From Comamonas badia DSM 17552 (lineage in GTDB: Bacteria; Pseudomonadota; Gammaproteobacteria; Burkholderiales; Burkholderiaceae_C), in contig NZ_AXVM01000008.1 in assembly GCF_000484635.1 (NCBI RefSeq), forward strand, positions 1 to 64,000: 64,000 nucleotides of DNA. Direction: 5' to 3'. Under the pieces are notes generated by a model that did not search any database, had not been told where the DNA came from, and saw nothing but the letters and a program-made list of their open reading frames with translations. Every line of letters starts with the position of its first letter. Position 1 is the first letter of the stretch. Shown here piece after piece: positions 38,254-48,385 of this stretch. A program made the translations under genes and the position numbers.

Positions 38254-39414
38254 TTACCGTGGCCACAGAGCCCACAGGCGCAAGCCCTGCTTGAGGCGCC
38301 CGGCCAGTTCGCCCGCCGCATCGCCCGACCCCGCGAAATAGTCCGCACGCACCGCGCCGACGATGGCGCTGCCCGTATCCTGCGCCATCACCAGGCGATC
38401 AAGCCGCGCGACCGGGCCTTCGCTTGCCAGCCACACCGGCGTGCCATAGGGAATGCTGGTGCGGTCGACCGCGATCGAGCGACCGGGCGTCAGCGGCACG
38501 CCCTGCGCCCCGCGCGGGCCCTCCTCGGCAGAGACCGCATCAAGCGGCTCTTCGCGAAAGAACACATAGCGCGGATTGGCCCAGAGCATCTCCTGCACCC
38601 GGCCCGGATTGGCCTGCGCCCAGGCGCTGATGCCCGGCCAGGTGGCGTCACGCACCAGCCCGCGATCGAGCAGCCAGCGGCCCACGCTCTGGTAAGGCTG
38701 GTTGTTGGTGCCGGCATAGGCGAGGCGCACCAGGCGGGTGCTGCCGTCCGCCTCCTGCAGGCGCAGGCGGCCCGTGCCCTGGATGTGCAGCACCAGGGCC
38801 TGCACCGGATCGCGCACCCAGGCGATCACGCGGCCGGCCAGCTGCGCCTGCGCCTCGGGCTGGCTCTCGATCTGCCGGCGCGTGTACCAGGGCTGTCTGG
38901 CGGGCAGGCCCGGCGGCGGGGCGTAGATCGGCACCTCGAAGCCATTGCCGCGCACGCGCGCACCTTCCAGCTCGGGCTCGAAATAGCTGGTGAGCAGTCC
39001 ATTGGCATTGCCATCCTGCGCCTCGATGCGCCAGGGCTGCAGGCGCTGCTGCATCCAGGCGCGCTGCTCGTCTTCGCCGGCGATCGCCAGCCGCCGCACC
39101 TCGGGGCACAGGGGGACGAACGCGGGCGCCGGGCGCTCGCAGTTGCGCAGCCAGGCCTCCCAGGCTTCATGCATCGCATCCTGCGACCAGCCCGGCAGCT
39201 CGTTCCAGTCCACGGGCACCCAGCGGCTGCGGTAGCCCGGCAGCGTGCCCGGGACCGCCAGCGGTCCGCCCAGCGGGCCCAGGCGCGGCGGGCCCAGCGT
39301 TCCCGCCTCGCCGCCTGGCGCGGCCACGGGCGGCGCCGGCGGGCGCGTGCCGCACGCGGCCAGCACTCCTACAATGGCGGCGACGATGATTTGACGCGAG
39401 AGACTGAGCCACAT
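38254..39414 (-). CDS. mltA: Membrane-bound lytic murein transglycosylase A
   Basis: About 386 residues from MWLSLSRQIIVAAIVGVLAACG (39414), a lipoprotein signal with Cys about residue 21. The MltA domain (YFEPELEGARVRGNGFEVPIYAPP near 125) is followed by a 3D domain near the C-terminus with AEDTGSAIVG-type sequence (MAQDTGSAIVGAVRADYFAGSG) holding the catalytic aspartate. It cleaves peptidoglycan to anhydromuropeptides. The longer upstream frame is rejected. Its start codon overlaps the divergent small ORF on the other strand. Confidence 0.93.
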   Translation of the reverse strand: MWLSLSRQIIVAAIVGVLAACGTRPPAPPVAAPGGEAGTLGPPRLGPLGGPLAVPGTLPGYRSRWVPVDWNELPGWSQDAMHEAWEAWLRNCERPAPAFVPLCPEVRRLAIAGEDEQRAWMQQRLQPWRIEAQDGNANGLLTSYFEPELEGARVRGNGFEVPIYAPPPGLPARQPWYTRRQIESQPEAQAQLAGRVIAWVRDPVQALVLHIQGTGRLRLQEADGSTRLVRLAYAGTNNQPYQSVGRWLLDRGLVRDATWPGISAWAQANPGRVQEMLWANPRYVFFREEPLDAVSAEEGPRGAQGVPLTPGRSIAVDRTSIPYGTPVWLASEGPVARLDRLVMAQDTGSAIVGAVRADYFAGSGDAAGELAGRLKQGLRLWALWPR

Positions 39415-39565
39415 GCTGCTGATTTTCCTTGAAGCCCTGCTGGCGCTGGCGCTCTTTCTGCTGCTGATCTGGTGGACCATGTTTTCCGGTCGCAAAAAGG
39501 GCGAACTGCATGCGGACCAGAATCCGGCGGACGATGCCGAATCACCTGACTCCAAGCGTCCATGA
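39413..39565 (+). CDS. Small single-pass membrane peptide (50 residues)
   Basis: An ATG at 39413 opens a 50-codon frame. It has a hydrophobic helix at residues 1-24 (MLLIFLEALLALALFLLLIW), then a basic SGRKKGE stretch and an acidic Asp/Glu-rich tail ending SPDSKRP. The topology suggests a membrane anchor with a short cytoplasmic tail. Its ATG overlaps the mltA ATG on the opposite strand, so the two starts share bases. It ends 13 bp before the OmpA-like gene and is probably co-transcribed with it. I do not recognise a family. Confidence 0.6.
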   Translation: MLLIFLEALLALALFLLLIWWTMFSGRKKGELHADQNPADDAESPDSKRP

Positions 39566-39578
39566 AAGGAAAAACGCC

Positions 39579-40223
39579 ATGCGTACATTGATCATTTCCA
39601 CTGTAGCGGCCGCCGCATTGCTCACCGGCTGCGCCAACATGAGCGACACCCAGCGCCATACCGCCACCGGCGCCGGCGTGGGCGCGCTGGGCGGCGCGGC
39701 GCTGGGCGCCATTGTGGGCGGCAGCGCAGGCACCGGCGCCGTGATTGGCGCGGGCGCGGGCGCGCTGGGCGGCTACATCTGGTCGCAGCACATGGAAAAG
39801 CAGAAGCGCGAAATGCAGGCCGCCACGCAAGGCACCGGCGTGGCGGTGACGCAGACGGCGGACAACCAGCTCAAGCTCGACATCCCCAGCGACATCTCGT
39901 TTGCCACCGGGCGCGCCGATATCCAGCCCAATTTCCGCGCGATCCTGAACCGTTTCGCCGACGGCCTGCGCACCAGTCCGAACGCGGATGTGCGCATCAT
40001 CGGCCATACCGATTCGACCGGCTCGGACGCGATCAACAACCCGCTGTCGCTCGAACGCGCCACCAGCGTGCGCAACTACCTGGCGGATCGCGGCGTGAAC
40101 GCGGCGCATGTCCAGGTGTCCGGCCGCGGCTCGCACGAGCCGATCGCCAGCAACGACACCGCCGAAGGCCGCGCGCACAACCGCCGCGTGGAGATTTACG
40201 TGGGTGAGCGCCAGGCGGGCTGA
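39579..40223 (+). CDS. OmpA-family lipoprotein with glycine zipper (YiaD-like)
   Basis: About 214 residues from MRTLIISTVAAAALLTGCANM (39579), with AAGGA-type ribosome site upstream. A lipobox LTGC (Cys 17) is followed by a glycine zipper (GALGGAALGAIVGG, residues 30-65), then a C-terminal OmpA-like peptidoglycan-binding domain from about residue 105. That domain contains FATGRADIQPNF, GHTDSTGSDAINNPLSLERA and the conserved R-A-H-N-R-R-V-E-I end. It probably links the outer membrane to peptidoglycan. A family B repeat begins right after the stop. Confidence 0.9.
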   Translation: MRTLIISTVAAAALLTGCANMSDTQRHTATGAGVGALGGAALGAIVGGSAGTGAVIGAGAGALGGYIWSQHMEKQKREMQAATQGTGVAVTQTADNQLKLDIPSDISFATGRADIQPNFRAILNRFADGLRTSPNADVRIIGHTDSTGSDAINNPLSLERATSVRNYLADRGVNAAHVQVSGRGSHEPIASNDTAEGRAHNRRVEIYVGERQAG

Positions 40224-40224
40224 G

Positions 40225-40281
40225 AAATGACGCAATGACCGCAGCGTGCGCTGGCGATGACGCGGCTGGCGCCGCATGACG
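40225..40281. repeat. Palindromic repeat family B, copy 1
   Basis: This starts two bases after the OmpA-like gene stop: AAATGACGCAATGACCGC, then GATGACGCGGCTGGCGCC and GCATGACG. It shares nearly its whole length with 57134-57187. The CGGC/GCCG parts can fold into a hairpin between the two convergent genes. Confidence 0.7.
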
Positions 40282-40282
40282 T

Positions 40283-41094
<812 letters not shown>

Positions 41095-41098
<4 letters not shown>

Positions 41099-44000
41099 GG
41101 CTTCTTTTCCTCCTTGGCGCCCGTCTCGCCCGCAGGCACCTGCCGCACCTGCGGATCGCTCCAGGTGCCATCGATGCGGAACTCGCGCGTGGCTGCTTTC
41201 ACCAACGTGTCTCCCAGCACGAACTGCGCCAGGAAACTGCCCAGGCCAACGAGCGGATTGATCGCCGTGGCGACGAGCGAAGCCGTCAGCGTGTTGAGCT
41301 CCGGCACCACCACCACATGCAGATCCTGGGTTTCGCCGGCGATATCGGCCTGGCCTTCCATCAGCACCGCGGCGTTCACGCCCTTCATCTGCAGATTGTT
41401 GGTGCTGGCGATGCCGTTGGCAATCTTCACGTCGCCGCGCACGAAGTCAAACGAAAAACCGGCGCTGAACACATCGCGGAAATCCAGCGCCAGGCGTCGC
41501 GGCAACGCCTGCAGGCTGAGCACGCCGAGCAATTTGGACAGCCCCGGGTCGGCCTTGAGAAACTGCCCCGAGGCCATGTCCAGCCGCATCTGCCCGGTCA
41601 TGCTGGGGTAGTCCGGCGACATCGGCGAGCCCAGCCAGCCGACCTGCCCGGACAGCTGGCCGCTGCCCCGGCGCAGCACGCCAGGCATGCCCAGGCGATC
41701 GAGCAAGGCGCCCGAATCGCGCACCTTGAGCTCGAACTTGAGCGCGGTGCGCCGCTGCGCGTCGGGGCCGGCGCGCCCCAGCAGCGCCCAGTTGCCGCTG
41801 GAGCTGAAGTTCGCCTCCGGCATCGCAAGGTCAAGATGCGTGAGGCGCCATTCGCGCAGGCCGTCGCTGCTGGTGCGGTTGTGCGCCTGCAGCGTGAGCT
41901 GCCCGAGGTGTTTGCCGCGCAGCTCGAAGTCCTGCACCTGGACATCCAGCGCGGGCAGCTCGCCCGGGCCGTCGTCCAGCAAGCTATCGACCTGCGACTC
42001 CGCCGCCTTGGGCAGCGACAGCCGCGACAGGCGGGCCTGCACCTGCCCCTGAGGCAGGTCGGCATCGGCGGGGCGGTAGGCGATGCTGCCTTCCATCTCC
42101 CTGGCGGCGACGCTGGCGCGCCAGCCACCGCCCTCGGCAAAGGCATGGGCCACCACGTCATGCAGCGTGCGCCGCAAGTAGGTGAGCGAAGCCACGCGCA
42201 GGTCCACGCGATCGGGCTCCCACGGCGAGCGCCTGGCCGTCCGGCCTGGCGCCGGCGCCAGCGTCAGGGCACTCCAGGCATCGAGGTCCAGCGCATCGAG
42301 GGTGACGCTGGCCTGCACGCCGCCGCGTTCACCCGCCTGCGCCGCCGCGTCGCCCGGACCCAGAACCAGGCGACCCGAGAGCACCTGCGGTCCGCCGTGG
42401 CCCAGGGATTGCAGGTAATTGAACGCAAGCCGCTCCCCGGCCTTGAGCGTCAGGCGCTCCAGCGGCGGATCGCTGCCGTGGGCAGCCGCCACCAGCTGGC
42501 TCTGAAAACGCACCGGCAGCGCCTGCTCCCGCGGCTTGCCCAGCGGCGCCGGCAGATCGAGCGCCATGCCCTGCAGGTCGGTGGTGACGAGGATTTCGGG
42601 CACGCCCTGGCGCACGCCCAGCGCCAGCTCATACTGCGCCTGGCCGTGCAGGTGGGCCGCCAGCGGGCGCAGCCCGGGCGAATCGGCCGTCGCCGCGCGC
42701 AGGCCCTCATCACTGGCCACACCGCTGGCCTGCACCGCCAGCACCGCGTCGCCCCCCTGCGCCGGCGCCTTCAACCCGCCGGAGAGCCGTACTTCCCCGC
42801 CCAGGGCCTGGGCGCGCACCTGCTGCAGATCAAAGCCACGCTCGCTGAACTGCACCTGGCCGTGCGCCTGCGTGAGCAGCGGCGCTGCAGGGGCCACGCG
42901 CACCTCGTTGCCCGCCAGCTGCACGCTGCCCTGCACCCGGCTTTGCTCCAGCCCGGCGATGGGCAGCTGCAGTTGCAGCCGCAGCGATGCCGCGCCCTGC
43001 GCCTGCATGCCATCGAGCGCCCCCTGGGTGAGCTGCGAGACCTGCGAGCCACGCACGAAAGCCAGCATGTCGGCCAGCGGCCCGGCCACGTCGCCGGTGA
43101 CCTGCACCACCGGCGTGGCCAGGTCGGGGATGCGGGCGCTGACCTGGCTGACCGCCAGGCGCGGACTGCCCGCCACCTGCCCGGCGGCGCCTTCCACCCG
43201 CATGCTGGCACGGTCAAAAACGAGCGCTCCAGACAAGCCGGTGAGCGCCGGCCAGGGCCGGTCGCCAGGCTTGAGCACCGAGCGCGGCGCATAGGCATAG
43301 GTGGTATTTTTCACGCGCGCGGCGATATGGAATTCCCCCTGTGGATCGTGTTCGAACGGCAGGTTTCGCAGGTCGCCGCGGACGCGGAATTTCACCTCGT
43401 CGCTGACGCCCGCGGTGATCGCGTCGCGCACGTAATGGCGCGCCTCCGTCCCCACGGCCAGCGGCAGGTAGCGGTGCACGCGCGTGCCATTGGCGCGCGT
43501 GAGGCTGCCGGACAGATCGAGCATCCCGGGCAGGCGGGATGCGGGCGTGCCACCCGTGCTCCAGCGCAGCCGCGCCTGGCCCTGCGCATCGGCATTGGCA
43601 AAGCGCAGGTCGCTGCTCTCGACGCTGACGCCATCCCCGTCGATCTGCCAGAGCACGCTGGCGGCCAGCGTCTGCAGCGGCAGGCAGGGGTCTTCGAAAA
43701 CACCGGGCAACAGCAGCGCGCCGTCCTCGATGGAAAGCGCTGCGCTGCCGCCCGCCTGGGTCAACTCGAAATGACCGGCCGCATTGCGCAACCCGAAAGC
43801 AGCCGGGGCGCAGGTCTTCCCATCGCCACCGGCCAGCGAAAGGGCCGCCACCCGGCCTTTGGCGCTGTAGGCCGCGATCGCATCCAGCGGCCCCTGCCAG
43901 CCGGCCTGCAGCTGCTCCACCCGGCCCTCGGGCGCATAGGTGGCCAATGCGTCCCGCAAGGCAGGCGCCAGCGGCACGCGGCTGGCGATGCGCGCCAGCA

Positions 44001-45108
44001 GTGCCAGATCGAGCTGGTCCGCCTGCAGCCGGCTGCGCCGCGCGCTGCCTTCTCCCTGCATCCGCAGCGCCAGCGCATCGCTGCGCCAGACCAGGCCGTC
44101 ATCGGTCCGAAAGTGCAGCCGCTCCGCCTTGGCCGCGAAACCAGCGGCCAGCGGCTCGAAACCCAGGCGCGCACCGGCCTCTGCCAGCGCCAGCGGCTGC
44201 TGCGCCTGCGGCCATTGCACGCGCACCTGCGCCAGCGCGACATCGCTGACGGCGCGGCGCAGCTGCCCCTGCTGCACATCCAGCCAGCTGCGCAGCGCCC
44301 CGCGGCCGCTGTCCACGCGCACGCCCTGCAGATCGAGGTAAGGCGCAAGCCGCGCCATGTCCACCTCGGGCCATTCGGCATAGGCCTCGCCGCTCCAGCG
44401 CGTCCAGGCATTGTTGAAGGGGCTGAGCAAGGGCTCGTGCAGGCGCGCGCGCAGCGAAAACCGCGCCCCCCACTCCGGCGGCGGCGTGGCATCCAGCCGG
44501 ATCGCGTGGTCCCAGGCGCCACCGCGCAGCACCAGGTCAACGGCGCTCAGACCGACCGGGGGCAGCCCGCGCAGCGCGTCCACCCATTGCACCGCTCCGC
44601 CCTGGATCACCACCTCGCGCTGCGACAGCAGCCAATCGATGGCCGAGGCATCGCCGCCGGCGCCCGCCACGGGCAGTCCCGCGACAAACCATTGCCCCTG
44701 CAGGTCGCGCCGCACCTGCAGCACCGGCGCATCGATGTAGATTTGCCTGAACCCCAGGCGCAGCAGCGAGCGCGGCGACAGCGCAAGCACCACGCGCTGC
44801 AGCTGCAGGGCGGCCTGGCCCGATGCGTCCAGCACCTGCACGCCCGACAGTTCCAGCGTCGGCAGCACGCCCGACCTGCGTGCGGACAGCCGCGCCACGC
44901 GCAGATCAACCCCAAGGGCGCGTCGGGCTTGCTGCTCCAGCACCGGGCGCCAGTCATCGATACGCGGCACAATCCACCAATGCAATCCTGCCCAGGCCAG
45001 CGCCAGGAGCACCCAGAACGCCAGCAATGCCCCCAAGGCCCATCGCGCGGCACCCGCCAGCCATCTCAGCCAGCGGGGGGAATGTGTGGACGCCTCGGAC
45101 ATGAACAT
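41095..45108 (-). CDS. yhdP: YhdP family protein (AsmA-like envelope lipid transport protein)
   Basis: About 1,337 residues, a normal size for the family. The first ATG-based start is 45108 (MFMSEAST); a TTG start at 45120 is possible. One N-terminal membrane segment near residues 25-50 (ALGALLAFWVLLALAWAGLHWWIV) is followed by a long beta-rich periplasmic region with AsmA-like repeats (TRANGTRVHRYLPLAVGTEARHYVRDAITAG). In E. coli, YhdP with TamB and YdbH moves phospholipids to the outer membrane. It is translationally coupled to the nitrilase gene and divergent from glnE. Confidence 0.9.
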
Positions 45109-45188
45109 CGATTGCAGCAACTGGAATTATGACCCGCGGCCCCGCCGGATTTCACCCCCGCTCTTCCGGGGGCGAACCTTCATCCACC

Positions 45189-47951
45189 ATGCCACCCGCC
45201 CCCGAGCCCCCTACCGCCGCGGGTGACCCTGCCGCGCATTCGCGCCTGTACCAGCGCCTGCACCGGCGCTACGGCGCAGAGTGGGCGCTGCTGCCCTCGG
45301 GCGTGCCGGACCGCGCCGCCATGGCCACTGCCTGCGACCAGCTGCTGGCACAGGGCAGGGATCTGGCAGCCGCGCTGCGCATCCTGCGCCAGCTGGTGAT
45401 CGAACGCCTGATGGTGCTCGACTGCGGCCACGGCGCCGCGCTGGGCGATGTCTGCAGCGCGCTGACGCGGCTGGCCGAATTTGCGCTTGACCGGGCCTGC
45501 CGGCAGGCCTGCGCGGAACTCGATGCGCTGCATGGCCGGCCGCTTTCCGCGGAGACGAGCGCAGAGGTGCCGCTGTGGATCATCGGCATGGGCAAGCTCG
45601 GCGCGCGCGAGCTCAATGTCTCCAGCGACATCGACCTCATCTGCGTCTATGAAGCCGATGGCGACACCGCCGGCCTGGCCGACGGGCGCGGGCAGATTAC
45701 CAACCATGAATATTTCGTGCGCGCCGTGCGCCGCGTGGGCAGTCTGGTCAGCGAGCAGACCGAAGACGGCTTTGTCTTCCGCGTGGACCTCGCGCTGCGC
45801 CCGCATGGCAACTCGGGACCGCTGGCGGTGTCGCTGGCCACGCTGCAGGATTACCTGCGCCAGCAGGGGCGCGAATGGGAGCGCTTTGCCTGGCTCAAGA
45901 GCCGCGTGGTCGCGCCGGCGGCAGCGCTTGCCAGCCCCGGCGTACAGCAACTGCGCGGCGTGGTTTTACCCTTTGTATTCCGGCGCTATCTTGATTACGC
46001 AGTCTTTGACGCCTTGCGCGTGCTGCACCGCCAGATCCGGCAGGAGGCGCAGCGCCGCTGCGCCGGCCACCCCGAGCGCGCCAACGATGTCAAGCTCTCG
46101 CGCGGCGGCATCCGCGAGATCGAGTTCACCGTGCAGCTGGTGCAGGTGGTGCGCGGCGGGCAATTCCCCGAGCTGCGCTGCCGCCCGACGCTGGAGGCCC
46201 TGGAGCGCCTTGCGCGCGCGCAGCTCATGCAGCGCGAGACGGCGGACGCACTCGCGCAGGCCTATGTCTTTCTGCGGCAGGTGGAACACCGCATCCAGTA
46301 CCTGGACGACCAGCAGTCGCATGTGCTGCCGACGGGCGATGACGATCTGGCCTGGATCGCCCGCACCATGGGCCTGGGCTGCTGCGAATTTCTGCGCACC
46401 CTGGACGCCCACCGCGAGCGCGTGGCGCAGGAATTCGACGCGCTGCTGGGCGGCCCGGAAAAGAAGAAATGCAGCGGCCCCGGCTGCGGGCGCGGACAGG
46501 ACGACGCCTCCGACTGGGAAAGCGTCATCGCCGCCCAGCCCGCCGCCATGGCGAAGCGCATGCAGCAATGGCGCGAGCAGCCGCGCGTGGCGCAGTTGCG
46601 CGAGCAGGCGACGGCACGGCTGCTGCGCATCCTGCAGCAGACGGGCGAATGGCTGCGCGAAGGCAGCGTCTCCGAGCAGGGCGCGCTGCGCCTGCTCGAT
46701 TGGCTGGAACTGCTGCTGCGCCGCGAAAGCTATCTCGCGCTGCTGGTCGAGCGTCCGCTGGTGCTGCGCCGCCTGGTCGTCCTGCTGGGCGCGGCGCGCT
46801 GGCCCGCGCGCTACCTGCAGCAGCACCCGGGCGTGATCGACGAGCTGGCCAGCGAAGCGCTGTTCCACGAGCGCTTTGACCGCGCGGCCTTCGAGCGCGA
46901 GCTGCATGCGCGCCGCGCCAGCCTGCGCTCCACCGGCGAGGACGACGAAGAGGCGCTGCTGAACCTGCTGCGCCGCGCCCACCATGCCGAGGTGTTCCGC
47001 ACCCTGGCGCGCGACGTGGACGGACGCATCACGGTGGAACAGGTCGCGGACGATCTCTCGCTGCTGGCCGACAGCCTGCTCGCCATCACGGTGCAATGGT
47101 GCTGGGAGCGACTCAGGGACCGCCACCGCGACGCGCCGCAGCTCGCCATCATCGGCTACGGCAAGCTCGGCGGGAAAGAGCTGGGCTATGGCAGCGATCT
47201 GGACATCGTCTTCGCCTACGACGACACCGACGAACGGGCGCCCGAGGCCTATGCCGCCTTCGTGCGCAAGCTCACCTCCTGGCTCACGGCGAAGACGGGC
47301 GAGGGCGATCTGTTCGAGATCGACACGCAGCTGCGCCCCAACGGCAATTCGGGGCTGCTCGTCACCACTTTTGACGCCTACGCCGCCTACCAGCAGCAGC
47401 GCGGCAGCAATACCGCCTGGACCTGGGAGCACCAGGCCATGACGCGCGCGCGCTGCGTGCTGGGCTCCGATGCCTTGCGGCGGCGCTTTGACGCCGTGCG
47501 CGAAGCCGTGATCACCGCCCCGCGCGAGCATGCCGCGCTGGCGCAGGAAATCCTTGCGATGCGCGAACGCCTGCGCGCCGCCCACCGCAGCAGCCCGCGG
47601 CTGTTTGATGTCAAGCACGACCCGGGCGGCATGGTGGATGTGGAATTTGCCGTGCAATACCTCGTGCTCGCCCACGCCGCAGCCCATCCCGGGCTGCGCG
47701 AGAACAAGGGCAACATCGGCCTGCTGGAGCGTGCCGAGGCTGCCGGGCTGCTGCCGGCGGGCACGGGCCGCGCCGCCGCCGCCGCCTACCGCCAGCTGCG
47801 CCAGGTGCAACACCAGGCGCGCCTGAACGAGGAACCCACGCGCATCGCGCCCGGACAGGTCGCACAGGAGCGCAGCGCCGTGCTGGCGCTCTGGCAGGCG
47901 GTTTTTCCAGCGGCGCCGCAAGCACCCCCGCCTCGCCCCCTGTCTGATTGA
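45189..47951 (+). CDS. glnE: Bifunctional glutamine synthetase adenylyltransferase/adenylyl-removing enzyme
   Basis: About 920 residues from MPPAPEPPTAAGDPAAHS (45189); an ATG at 45129 would add 20 low-complexity residues and leave almost no leader. Two nucleotidyltransferase domains are seen: IGMGKLGARELNVSSDIDLI near residue 135 (removing activity) and IGYGKLGGKELGYGSDLDIVF near residue 655 (adenylylating activity), each followed by regulatory helices. It controls glutamine synthetase activity in response to PII. The divergent neighbour is yhdP. Confidence 0.95.
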   Translation: MPPAPEPPTAAGDPAAHSRLYQRLHRRYGAEWALLPSGVPDRAAMATACDQLLAQGRDLAAALRILRQLVIERLMVLDCGHGAALGDVCSALTRLAEFALDRACRQACAELDALHGRPLSAETSAEVPLWIIGMGKLGARELNVSSDIDLICVYEADGDTAGLADGRGQITNHEYFVRAVRRVGSLVSEQTEDGFVFRVDLALRPHGNSGPLAVSLATLQDYLRQQGREWERFAWLKSRVVAPAAALASPGVQQLRGVVLPFVFRRYLDYAVFDALRVLHRQIRQEAQRRCAGHPERANDVKLSRGGIREIEFTVQLVQVVRGGQFPELRCRPTLEALERLARAQLMQRETADALAQAYVFLRQVEHRIQYLDDQQSHVLPTGDDDLAWIARTMGLGCCEFLRTLDAHRERVAQEFDALLGGPEKKKCSGPGCGRGQDDASDWESVIAAQPAAMAKRMQQWREQPRVAQLREQATARLLRILQQTGEWLREGSVSEQGALRLLDWLELLLRRESYLALLVERPLVLRRLVVLLGAARWPARYLQQHPGVIDELASEALFHERFDRAAFERELHARRASLRSTGEDDEEALLNLLRRAHHAEVFRTLARDVDGRITVEQVADDLSLLADSLLAITVQWCWERLRDRHRDAPQLAIIGYGKLGGKELGYGSDLDIVFAYDDTDERAPEAYAAFVRKLTSWLTAKTGEGDLFEIDTQLRPNGNSGLLVTTFDAYAAYQQQRGSNTAWTWEHQAMTRARCVLGSDALRRRFDAVREAVITAPREHAALAQEILAMRERLRAAHRSSPRLFDVKHDPGGMVDVEFAVQYLVLAHAAAHPGLRENKGNIGLLERAEAAGLLPAGTGRAAAAAYRQLRQVQHQARLNEEPTRIAPGQVAQERSAVLALWQAVFPAAPQAPPPRPLSD

Positions 47952-48023
47952 TGCGGGTTTTTCTGGGTACGTCTGGCGCCCGCCGGATGCGAAGATCGCG
48001 GCGCGAGGCCCGCGTCACCCACG

Positions 48024-48327
48024 ATGAAAGCTATCGTTTTTAAATCCATTGGCACCGCCCTGCTTGCGCTGGCGCTGGTTTTTGCCTTGACGTTGACACA
48101 CCCCCTGGCATGCACTGGAGCTCAAGACCTTCGACCTCTGGAGTCTGCTGGCGGCACCGGGCAAAAGCCATCGGCCGATCGCCATCCTGGCGATTGACGA
48201 GCCCAGCTTCCAGCAGCTGAGCCATGCCAACGCCACGCAATGGATCGCAGTGCAGGCGCTGCTGCAGCGCCTCGCCCACGCCGCGGGAGGAGACTGGCCC
48301 GGCGCCATCGCCCTCGACAAATTGTGA
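48024..48327 (+). pseudogene. Remnant of a CHASE2-domain sensor gene
   Basis: An ATG at 48024 gives a credible signal-type N-terminus (MKAIVFKSIGTALLALALVFAL). The matching continuation then lies in a different frame from about 48115: LELKTFDLWSLLAAPG, then PIAILAIDEPSFQQL and QALLQRLAHAAGG, ending at a stop at 48325. The IAIDE-S pattern and the order of segments are those of CHASE2 domains. The bulk of the protein (rest of CHASE2, membrane segments, kinase or cyclase) is missing. The gene is therefore both shifted and truncated. Confidence 0.7.
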
Positions 48328-48385
48328 GCCGCGCGCGACCCGGGCCACCGCTGCTGCGTGCGACACTCGCGCCTTTTGCGCATAT

